A DNA stretch of 64,000 bases from positions 806,001 through 870,000 of the forward strand of contig NZ_CP177357.1 of NCBI RefSeq assembly GCF_046845755.1. Reading direction: 5' to 3'. The notes under the pieces are model-generated. The model was not told the DNA's origin and did no database searches. It saw only the letters and a list, made by a program, of their open reading frames with translations. Positions within the stretch are counted from its first letter, which is position 1. The number at the start of each line of letters is the position of its first letter. This DNA is from Rubrivirga sp046845755. GTDB lineage: Bacteria > Bacteroidota > Rhodothermia > Rhodothermales > Rubricoccaceae. This document shows, piece after piece, positions 1 through 6,545 of the stretch. The translations under genes were made by a program, and so were the position numbers.

Positions 1-563
1 CCCGCATCGCCGGCCGCGCGCTCGACAACCGCCTGGGCGGGTTCGTGCTGACGCAGGTGCTCGCGCAGCTCGCCAAGAAGAAGGCGAAGGCGACCGTCGT
101 CGCGCTCAACGCCGTCCAGGAGGAGATCGGCGGGAACGGCGCCAAGATGGCGGCTTACGCCATCGAGCCGGACGTCGCCGTCGTCCTCGACGTGACGCAC
201 GCGACCGACACGCCGGGCATCGAGAAGGCCAAGCACGGCTCGGTCGAGCTGGGCAAGGGCCCCACGATCACGCACGGGACCGTCAACCATCCGGCCGTCG
301 TCGCGCGCTTGATGGAGGTGGCCGAGGCCGAGGGGATCCCGATCCAGCACGAGTCGTCGAGCCGCTACTCGGGGACCGACACCGACGTCATCTTTACCTC
401 GCGGCGCGGCATCCCGAGCGCCCTCGTCTCGATCCCCCTCCGCTACATGCACTCGACCGTCGAGACCGTCGACGTGGCCGACGTCGAGGCGACGGCCCAG
501 CTGCTGGCGGCGTTCGCGCGCTCCGTCAAGGCCGACGACACGTTCCGGACCGCGATCCTCTGA
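1..563 (+). CDS. M42 family aminopeptidase, C-terminal part (5' end outside window)
   Basis: This is a partial gene whose reading frame is open from base 3, giving about 186 residues. M42 enzymes are cytosolic co-catalytic metallo-aminopeptidases (FrvX/YsdC/TET type) that trim peptides. Visible family features are the bridging-metal motif A-L-D-N-R near the left edge, the catalytic pair in V-Q-E-E-I-G-G-N-G, the metal-binding Asp in V-V-L-D-V-T-H, and the last metal His in R-Y-M-H-S-T-V-E. All C-terminal active-site residues are intact, so the gene looks functional. Its stop codon overlaps the next start (TGATG), which implies translational coupling with the zinc-ribbon genes. Confidence 0.9.
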   Translation, partial: RIAGRALDNRLGGFVLTQVLAQLAKKKAKATVVALNAVQEEIGGNGAKMAAYAIEPDVAVVLDVTHATDTPGIEKAKHGSVELGKGPTITHGTVNHPAVVARLMEVAEAEGIPIQHESSSRYSGTDTDVIFTSRRGIPSALVSIPLRYMHSTVETVDVADVEATAQLLAAFARSVKADDTFRTAIL

Positions 564-844
564 TGCCCGAGACCTCTCGCGAGATCAGCCCGCGCTGCCT
601 CAAGTGCGGCTCCGACGCCATGGTCCCCGACGTGCGCGTCGTGGACCGGGGGCAGAACAACCACCGCCACGACTCGGAGCTGGGCCTGCACGTCCGCCCG
701 GACGCCCTCCTGTTCAAGCGCGAGGTCCGCGTCGGCACGACGGCGCAGGTCTGCGGCGACTGCGGCTTCGTCGAGATGTACGCGTCGGACCCTGCTGCGC
801 TGTGGGACGCCCACATCGACCGGCTCGCCAACGACCTCGACTAG
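563..844 (+). CDS. Small zinc-ribbon protein, tandem paralogue 1
   Basis: This 93-residue protein has one likely zinc ribbon made from C-L-K-C-G-S-D near residue 12 and C-G-D-C-G-F-V-E near residue 67. It ends with the conserved W-D-A-H-I-D-R-L-A-N-D-L-D. No catalytic motif or membrane segment is visible. The ATG overlaps the stop of the M42 peptidase by one base. It is the first of three adjacent homologous genes, each starting [MV]PET and each separated by only 4 bases, which indicates recent tandem duplication in one operon. The function is unknown; a role in nucleic-acid or protein binding is only suggested by the ribbon. Confidence 0.8.
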   Translation: MPETSREISPRCLKCGSDAMVPDVRVVDRGQNNHRHDSELGLHVRPDALLFKREVRVGTTAQVCGDCGFVEMYASDPAALWDAHIDRLANDLD

Positions 845-848
845 GCCC

Positions 849-1124
849 GTGCCTGAGACCGACCCCGCCCTCTCGCCCCGCTGCACGCATTGTGGCTCCG
901 ACGCCGTCATCCCGGACGTCTTTGTGGTGGCTGGCGCGAACACGATTCCCGCCTTTAACGTCGGCGTCTACACCCGCCCGGACGCTCGCGTGATAAAGCG
1001 GCCCGTGCTCTCGGAAGGCGGCTACCGCGCCTGCGGCGATTGTGGCTTCCTCATGGCATTCGCGGCCCACCCGCACACCCTGTGGGACGCGCACATCGAC
1101 CGCCTGGCCAACGACCTCGACTGA
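849..1124 (+). CDS. Small zinc-ribbon protein, tandem paralogue 2
   Basis: This 91-residue paralogue of the preceding gene starts at GTG four bases after its stop. The GTG is chosen because V-P-E-T aligns with M-P-E-T of its neighbours. The two zinc knuckles are C-T-H-C-G-S-D and C-G-D-C-G-F. The middle segment (about residues 25-60) differs most between copies, while the C-terminal W-D-A-H-I-D-R-L-A-N-D-L-D is identical to copy 1. The function is unknown. Confidence 0.78.
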   Translation: MPETDPALSPRCTHCGSDAVIPDVFVVAGANTIPAFNVGVYTRPDARVIKRPVLSEGGYRACGDCGFLMAFAAHPHTLWDAHIDRLANDLD

Positions 1125-1128
1125 CCCC

Positions 1129-1407
1129 ATGCCCGAGACCGACCCGACCATCACGCCCCGCTGCTCGCGCTGCGGCTCCGACGAGATGATCCCCGACGCC
1201 TTCCTGTATGCCGAGGGCTACGGCGGGCCCAAGATGTCCATCGGGGTCAACAAGAACCCGAAGGCCCGGGTGCTGAAGGGCCCCGTGCGGACGCCGCTCC
1301 GCTTCAAGGTGTGCGGCGACTGCGGACTCGTCGAGACCGAGGCCGAGGACCCGCACGCGCTGTGGGAGGCCCACGTCGAGCGGCTGACCCGGGAGTTCGA
1401 GGACTAG
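1129..1407 (+). CDS. Small zinc-ribbon protein, tandem paralogue 3
   Basis: This 92-residue third copy starts at ATG four bases after copy 2. Its knuckles are C-S-R-C-G-S-D and C-G-D-C-G-L-V-E. The C-terminus has diverged (W-E-A-H-V-E-R-L-T-R-E-F-E-D). An in-frame start upstream lies inside copy 2 and was rejected because M-P-E-T-D-P aligns with the other copies. All three copies keep the four cysteines, so the fold is under selection although its role is unknown. Confidence 0.78.
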   Translation: MPETDPTITPRCSRCGSDEMIPDAFLYAEGYGGPKMSIGVNKNPKARVLKGPVRTPLRFKVCGDCGLVETEAEDPHALWEAHVERLTREFED

Positions 1408-1555
1408 CGCCGCGGCGAACGCCCGCTCCGTTGGCCCTCGCACTCGCGGGAAGGGAGAACGGAGGCGGACGGTCGCACGCCATCGGCTCCGCGACCGGTG
1501 ACACAACGGCGCCCCGGACGCGGGTACCCTGACCCGTAACCACGACCCTTCGATT

Positions 1556-2068
1556 TTGGCCGGATACAAAGGGCACCTCGCCGGCGCCACCGTCTTTTTC
1601 GGCGTCTACCTCGCCGGGCTCGCGCTCGTCTACGCCGTCGACGAGGCGTACCTCCAGTTTTCCGAGTTGGAGCTGATCGCGTACCCCGTGGCCCTGTTCG
1701 GCCTGTGCCTGATGTTCGGGCTGTGGCCCGACGTCGACACCAACTCCAAGGGTCAGAACCTGTTCTACGCCCTGTTCTTCCTGGCGGATGTGGCGCTCAT
1801 CGCCACGGAGCAGTTCCAAGAGGCCGCGTACCTCGGGCTGTTCTGCATCCTGCCCGCGCTCGGCAAGCACCGGGGGTGGACGCACACGTACTGGGCGATG
1901 GTGCTCATCCCGAGCCCTCTGCTGGCGCTGCCGTACATGCTGACGCCCGAGCGCCCGCTCGCCGGGTTGCCGTTCTACCTCGCGGCTGTCGTCGGGTACT
2001 TCAGCCACCTGGTGATGGACGGGCTCGTGTTCCGCCTGCCCGGGCGTCGCAAGCGAGCGGGCTGGTAG
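1556..2068 (+). CDS. YdjM-like inner-membrane metal-dependent hydrolase family protein
   Basis: This 170-residue, mostly hydrophobic protein has several membrane segments. It shows the spaced polar motifs of the YdjM/DUF457 family: H near residue 7, W-P-D-V-D-T near 58, H-R-G-W-T-H-T near 103 and G-Y-F-S-H-L-V-M-D-G near 144. These are likely metal ligands facing the membrane interface. The family has no settled substrate. The start is TTG, because no ATG precedes the conserved M-A-G-Y-K-G-H-L opening. About 150 bases upstream show no feature I can name. Confidence 0.8.
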   Translation: MAGYKGHLAGATVFFGVYLAGLALVYAVDEAYLQFSELELIAYPVALFGLCLMFGLWPDVDTNSKGQNLFYALFFLADVALIATEQFQEAAYLGLFCILPALGKHRGWTHTYWAMVLIPSPLLALPYMLTPERPLAGLPFYLAAVVGYFSHLVMDGLVFRLPGRRKRAGW

Positions 2069-2131
2069 CGGAGGGCGCCTGCGCCGTCGCGATATCGGCC
2101 GAACCCGCACACGCTGGCGGTCGGGCCCCGG

Positions 2132-2139
2132 TACCTTCG
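2132..2139 (+). promoter_or_regulatory. Candidate -7-like promoter element before trkA
   Basis: TACCTTCG lies 20 bases upstream of the trkA ATG. The same octamer occurs 24 bases before nth (38499), and close variants precede several other genes here. It resembles the Bacteroidota -7 box TAnnTTTG with C for T. No clear -33 TTG box is visible at the usual spacing. Confidence 0.35.
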
Positions 2140-2159
2140 GCGCGCACCACGAACGGCCC

Positions 2160-3527
2160 ATGCGCGCGATCGTCGTCGGGGCCGGGGACGTCGGGTACGA
2201 CGTGGCCCGGCTCCTCTCCCTCCAACGCCACGACGTCACCGTCGTCGACACCGACCCCGAGCGGATCGAGGCCGTGCGCGACACGCTCGACGTGCTGGCC
2301 GTCCTGGGCTCGGGCACGTCCGCGGCGACCCTGCGCCAGGCCCGCATCGAGGACGCCGACCTGCTCGTCGCCGTCACCAACGTCGACGAGGTCAACCTGA
2401 TCGCCTCGATGCTGGCCGAGCGCGTCGGCAAGTCGAGCGCCGACACGACGACGATCGCGCGTGTCCGGAGCGACGAGTTCTCCGGCGACCGCGCCGTGCT
2501 GAGCGTCCGGGACTTCGGGATCGACCACATCATCCAGCCCGAGCAGTCGACGGCCAACGAGGTCGTCTCGCTGTTGCGCCGCGCCGCGGCGACCGACATC
2601 GTCGACTTTTGCCAGAGCCGCGTCCAGCTCGTCGGCATCCGGATCGACCGGGACTCGGAGCTGGCGGGCACGTCGCTCGTCGAGCTGGCGCAGCGGAGCG
2701 CGCTGCCGTTCCGCGTGATGGGCATCTCGCGCGGCGTCCGCACGATCGTGCCGACCGGCGCGGCGACGATCCAGGGCGGCGACCAGGTGTTCGTGCTCGT
2801 CGAGAGCGGCCGCGTCTCCGAGGTCGCCCGCGTGCTCGGGAAGGAGGCCGGGCGGCTGCGCCACGTGATGATCCTGGGCGGCACGGCCGTGGGCGCTAGG
2901 GTCGCCGCCGGGCTCGTCCGTCGGTCGCGCAAGGAGGCCGGCATGGAGGTCAAGATCGTCGAGGCCGACCGGGCCCGGGCCGAATACCTCGCCGAGACGC
3001 TCGAGGGCGCGCTCGTCATCCACGGCGACCCGGCCGACATCGACCTGCTGGCGCGCGAGGGGCTGGCCGAGACCGACGCGCTCGTGGCCGTCACGCCCGA
3101 CGAGGAGTCGAACCTGGTGGCGTGCCTGATGGCCAAGCACCTCGAGGTCCGCAAGACGGTCGCGCTGCTGTCGAAGAGCGCCTACATCCCGATCTCGCAG
3201 TCGATCGGCCTGGACGCCGCCGTGAGCCAGAAGCTGGCCGTCTCGCGCGAGGTGCTCCGGTTTCTGCGCGGCGCCCACGTCCGCTCCGTCGCGACGGTCC
3301 ACGGGCTCGACGCCGAGGTGCTCGAGATGGTGGCCGACGCCGGGTCCCGGATCACGCGGGCCCCGCTGGCCGAGCAGACGCTGCCCTCGGGCGTGCTGCT
3401 CGGTGCCGTCGTTGGCCAGCGCGTCGAGATCGCCACGGGCACCACGCACGTCCAGCCCGGCCAGCGCGCCGTCGTCTTTGCCACGCCCGAGCGCGTCGAC
3501 GACGTCGAGGCCCTGTTCACCGCTTGA
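2160..3527 (+). CDS. trkA: Trk system potassium transporter regulatory subunit TrkA
   Basis: This 455-residue peripheral membrane protein gates the TrkH potassium channel by binding NAD(H)/nucleotides. It has the full double-unit architecture of RCK_N, RCK_C, RCK_N, RCK_C. The first Rossmann fold opens at residue 1 with V-V-G-A-G-D-V-G, and the second near residue 235 with I-L-G-G-T-A-V-G. The length matches the family. The partner trkH begins 79 bases downstream on the same strand, so the two probably form one operon. Nothing appears truncated. Confidence 0.95.
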   Translation: MRAIVVGAGDVGYDVARLLSLQRHDVTVVDTDPERIEAVRDTLDVLAVLGSGTSAATLRQARIEDADLLVAVTNVDEVNLIASMLAERVGKSSADTTTIARVRSDEFSGDRAVLSVRDFGIDHIIQPEQSTANEVVSLLRRAAATDIVDFCQSRVQLVGIRIDRDSELAGTSLVELAQRSALPFRVMGISRGVRTIVPTGAATIQGGDQVFVLVESGRVSEVARVLGKEAGRLRHVMILGGTAVGARVAAGLVRRSRKEAGMEVKIVEADRARAEYLAETLEGALVIHGDPADIDLLAREGLAETDALVAVTPDEESNLVACLMAKHLEVRKTVALLSKSAYIPISQSIGLDAAVSQKLAVSREVLRFLRGAHVRSVATVHGLDAEVLEMVADAGSRITRAPLAEQTLPSGVLLGAVVGQRVEIATGTTHVQPGQRAVVFATPERVDDVEALFTA

Positions 3528-3606
3528 TGAGGGAGGAGGGGGGACCGATCGGGCCGCCGTGCGTGGCCGCTCGCCCATCCCTCCTCGCTCGGTACTCTTC
3601 ACCTCG

Positions 3607-5232
3607 ATGATCCTCGACTGGAAAGCGATCGCCGGCATTCTGGGCGTGCTCCTGGCCGCGCTCGGCGTCACGCTCGTCGTGCCCGCCCTCGTCGGGCTGG
3701 CGTACGGCGAGGCCGAGTGGTGGGCGTTCGCCGCGACAGCCGCCGGCTCGCTCGCGCTGGGCGGCGCGCTGTGGGTCGGGTTCCGGCCGAAGGAGGAGCT
3801 GCGCGTCCGCGAGGGGTTCGCGATCGTCGCGCTCGCGTGGTTCGTGTTGTCGCTCGTCGGGGCCCTGCCGTGGGTGATGACCGGCGTGCTCGCCGAGTAC
3901 GCCGACGCCTTTTTCGAGACGATGAGCGGGTTTACCACGACCGGCGCGACGATCCTGGGCGGCGCCGACACGCCCCAGATCGAGGCCGTCCCGAACGCCT
4001 TTCTGCTGTGGCGCTCACTCACGCACTGGCTGGGTGGCATGGGCATCATCGTGCTCACCATCGCCGTGCTCCCGCTGCTCGGAGTGGGGGGGATGCAGCT
4101 GTTCAAGGCCGAGGTGCCCGGCCCGAGCGCCGACAAGCTGACGCCGCGCGTGACCGAGACGGCCAAGCGCCTGTGGGCGATCTACGTCGCGCTGACCCTC
4201 GTCCAGACCGTCCTGCTGCTCCCGGCGATGTCGCTGTTCGACGCCATCAACCACGCGATGGCGACGTTGGCGACGGGCGGGTTCTCGACCGAGAACGGGT
4301 CGGTCGGCCAGTACGGAAGCGCCTACGTGGACTGGGTGGTCACAACGTTCATGGTGCTGGCGGGCATGAACTTCGCCTTGCACTACCGCCTGCTCCACCG
4401 CGACTGGGCGGCGACCAACAACGAGGAGCTCAAGGTCTATTTCGCGATCCTCGCCGCCGCGACGGTCCTGCTCACGCTCACCCTGTGGACGCCGACCAGC
4501 GAGCTCCTTCCGCCGCCGGTCACGCTCGACGGCGAGGTCGTGACGCAGCAGAAGGTCGACGAAGTCGTCTCCGGGGGCGCCCGCGTCGACGAGACCGTCG
4601 GCGGGGGCGCGGGCGCGGCGAGCGAGCTCGCGCCCGCGTCCGAGCGCGGCCGCACCATCGTCCACTACGACGGCCTGCTCGACGCCTTCCGCTACGGGGC
4701 CTTCCAGGCGGCCTCGATCATCACCACGACCGGCTTCGCCACGGCCGACTACGAGGTGTGGCCGCCACTCGCGCTGGTCGTCCTGTTCGCGCTGTTCTTC
4801 GTGGGCGGGATGGCGGGCTCCACGGGCGGCGGCGTCAAGGTGGTCCGCGTGCTGCTGATCCTGAAGAACTCGTTCCGCGAGCTCCGCCAGCTCGTCCACC
4901 CCCGCGCCATCCTGCCGATCCGGCTCGACCACCGCGTGGTGCCCGAGGGGATCGTCCGCAACGTCCTGTCGTTCATCGTGTTCTACATCGGGCTGATCGG
5001 CGTCGGCACGCTGCTGATGGGGATCCTGGGGCTGGACATCTGGAGCGCCTTCAGCGCCACCTTCTCGTGCGTCGGCAACGTGGGCCCGGCGTTCGGCGCG
5101 ATGGGCCCGACGGAGACCTACACGCACGTCCCGATCGCCGGGAAGTGGCTGCTGTCCGTCCTGATGATGGCGGGCCGGCTGGAGATCTTTACGGTCCTGC
5201 TCCTGTTTACGCCGGGCTTCTGGCGGCGGTAG
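3607..5232 (+). CDS. trkH: Trk potassium uptake channel subunit TrkH
   Basis: This 541-residue integral membrane K+ translocation subunit shows four pore-loop selectivity filters, seen as S-G-F-T-T-T-G-A, A-T-G-G-F-S-T, T-T-T-G-F-A-T and C-V-G-N-V-G-P. It is about 55 residues longer than typical TrkH. The extra length is an Ala/Gly/Val-rich, charged insertion at about residues 298-352, between membrane segments and ending just before I-V-H-Y-D-G-L-L-D-A-F. The start is ATG 3607; the longer open frame upstream overlaps trkA and was rejected. TACTCTTC at 3593-3600 may be its promoter or an internal one. Confidence 0.93.
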   Translation: MILDWKAIAGILGVLLAALGVTLVVPALVGLAYGEAEWWAFAATAAGSLALGGALWVGFRPKEELRVREGFAIVALAWFVLSLVGALPWVMTGVLAEYADAFFETMSGFTTTGATILGGADTPQIEAVPNAFLLWRSLTHWLGGMGIIVLTIAVLPLLGVGGMQLFKAEVPGPSADKLTPRVTETAKRLWAIYVALTLVQTVLLLPAMSLFDAINHAMATLATGGFSTENGSVGQYGSAYVDWVVTTFMVLAGMNFALHYRLLHRDWAATNNEELKVYFAILAAATVLLTLTLWTPTSELLPPPVTLDGEVVTQQKVDEVVSGGARVDETVGGGAGAASELAPASERGRTIVHYDGLLDAFRYGAFQAASIITTTGFATADYEVWPPLALVVLFALFFVGGMAGSTGGGVKVVRVLLILKNSFRELRQLVHPRAILPIRLDHRVVPEGIVRNVLSFIVFYIGLIGVGTLLMGILGLDIWSAFSATFSCVGNVGPAFGAMGPTETYTHVPIAGKWLLSVLMMAGRLEIFTVLLLFTPGFWRR

Positions 5233-5247
5233 GGCTCGCGGATAAGA

Positions 5248-5282
5248 GGACCGGGGACCGAGGACCGGAGACCACGGACTGG
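5248..5282 (+). repeat. 7-bp tandem repeat after trkH
   Basis: Five degenerate units of GGACCGG (GGACCGG, GGACCGA, GGACCGG, AGACCAC, GGACTGG) follow the trkH stop. The unit is the reverse complement of the CCGGTCC-type repeats found immediately before start codons elsewhere in the window. It lies 74 bases before the C-rich repeat of the next gene. Confidence 0.7.
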
Positions 5283-5355
5283 TATCGGGGGGGCTGCCGC
5301 CCGCCTCGGCGCCGAGGTCGACCGGGGTGATTCTGCGCTCCGGCGCGCGCATCTT

Positions 5356-5399
5356 CCCGTCCCCCGTCCCCCGTCCCCCGTCCCCCGTCCCCCGTCCCC
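5356..5399 (+). repeat. 7-bp C-rich tandem repeat abutting start codon
   Basis: Six perfect copies of CCCGTCC plus two C run directly into the ATG at 5400, leaving no Shine-Dalgarno sequence. CATCTTCC at 5350 overlaps the left edge and resembles the -7-like element seen elsewhere. Copy-number slippage here would change only the untranslated leader length. Confidence 0.8.
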
Positions 5400-5774
5400 A
5401 TGCACCTCGACGCCTTCCGCGACCACTGCCTCGCCCTGCCAGGCGCCACCGAAGACCTGCCGTTCGGGCCCGACACCCTCGTCTTCAAGGTCGGCGGCAA
5501 GATGTTCGCGCTGATGGGGCTGGAAAAGGAGCCGCCGTTCGTCAACCTCAAGTGCGACCCGGAGCGAGCCGTCGAGCTCCGCGAGCGCTACGCCAACGTC
5601 ACGCCGGGGTGGCACATGAACAAGCGGCACTGGAACTCGGTCGGGCTCCGCGGCGACGTGCCAGGCGAGACCATCTGCGAGCTGGCGGACCACTCGTATG
5701 CCCTCGTGGTGGGCTCCCTGCCGAAGGCGGCGCGGGCCGCGGTGGCGGCGGGGAGGGGGGAGGGCTCGGCGTGA
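5400..5774 (+). CDS. MmcQ/YjbR family protein
   Basis: This 124-residue protein matches the MmcQ/YjbR fold (CyaY-like, 'double wing' DNA-binding-like). It opens with the typical H-L-D-A-F-R-D-H-C-L-A-L-P-G-A-T-E-D and has the conserved L-V-F-K-V-G-G-K-M-F and W-H-M-N-K-R-H-W-N-S-V motifs. The biochemical role of the family is not established. Its leader consists of a 7-bp tandem repeat that touches the start codon. The last dozen residues (A-A-V-A-A-G-R-G-E-G-S-A) are low complexity and likely disordered. Confidence 0.85.
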   Translation: MHLDAFRDHCLALPGATEDLPFGPDTLVFKVGGKMFALMGLEKEPPFVNLKCDPERAVELRERYANVTPGWHMNKRHWNSVGLRGDVPGETICELADHSYALVVGSLPKAARAAVAAGRGEGSA

Positions 5775-5826
5775 ACTGCACGCAGCGTGCGGCGTTGGCG
5801 GACCGGACCTCCAAACCCCTCTCCTG

Positions 5827-6405
5827 ATGCGCCCCGTCTTCTCTGCCCTCACCGCTGTCCTCGTCCTCGCTGCATGCGCCGACTCCGAGGCGCCCGCTCC
5901 GCCGCCCGCCACGCCAGCCCCGGCCCCCTCCGGTCCCGAGCGGGCCGTCGCCGACCTCGCCGAGGTGGCCGGCTCCGGCGTCAGCGGCACCGTTCGGTTC
6001 ACGGCGCTCGACGACGCCGTCGAGATCCGCTACGACCTGGCGGGGCTGGCGGCCGGCGAGCACGGCTTCCACGTCCACCGGACCGGCGACTGCGGCGCCG
6101 ATTCGACGGGCACGCCGGCGGGCGCGGCGGGCGGCCACTTCAACCCGCTCACCAGCGAGCACGGCGCGCCGTCGGCCGCCCGGACGGACCGCCACGCGGG
6201 TGACCTGGGCAACATCGAGGCGGGGCCCGAAGGCCGCGCCGTCGGCGTGCGCGTCGACTCGGTGCTGGCGTTCTCCGGGCCGACCTCGCTCGTCGGCAAG
6301 GCCGTCATCGTCCACGCCGGGCGCGACGACCTGGAGAGCCAGCCGAGCGGCGCGGCGGGCGACCGCGTGGCGTGCGGCGTCATCGCCAGCGGCGACAGCG
6401 AGTAA
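5827..6405 (+). CDS. sodC: Cu/Zn superoxide dismutase lipoprotein
   Basis: This 192-residue exported enzyme dismutates superoxide outside the cytoplasm. A signal peptide ends in lipobox L-A-A-C with Cys17, followed by a Pro/Ala-rich linker. The metal ligands are all visible: H-x-H in H-G-F-H-V-H (copper), the His in G-G-H-F-N-P, H and D in R-H-A-G-D-L-G-N (zinc) and H in V-I-V-H-A-G-R-D-D. The disulphide cysteines are in T-G-D-C-G and V-A-C-G-V. The ATG at 5827 is chosen because it begins the signal peptide; an upstream in-frame extension overlaps the previous gene. Confidence 0.93.
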   Translation: MRPVFSALTAVLVLAACADSEAPAPPPATPAPAPSGPERAVADLAEVAGSGVSGTVRFTALDDAVEIRYDLAGLAAGEHGFHVHRTGDCGADSTGTPAGAAGGHFNPLTSEHGAPSAARTDRHAGDLGNIEAGPEGRAVGVRVDSVLAFSGPTSLVGKAVIVHAGRDDLESQPSGAAGDRVACGVIASGDSE

Positions 6406-6545
6406 CGGCCTCGGCCCGGCGACCGACCGTTGACCGGCCCGAGACGACCGTTCGGCGGACGGGGGGGCGCACCGCGCGAGTGCCGTGCAGCGTGCATCGG
6501 AGTGGCTGTAGACTCCGGCATCTTCACGCCCCCTCCACCTCGCCG

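Noticed and set aside
3403..3606. Longer N-terminus for TrkH
   Set aside because: The extension overlaps the end of trkA in another frame and lacks membrane character. ATG 3607 precedes the first transmembrane helix.
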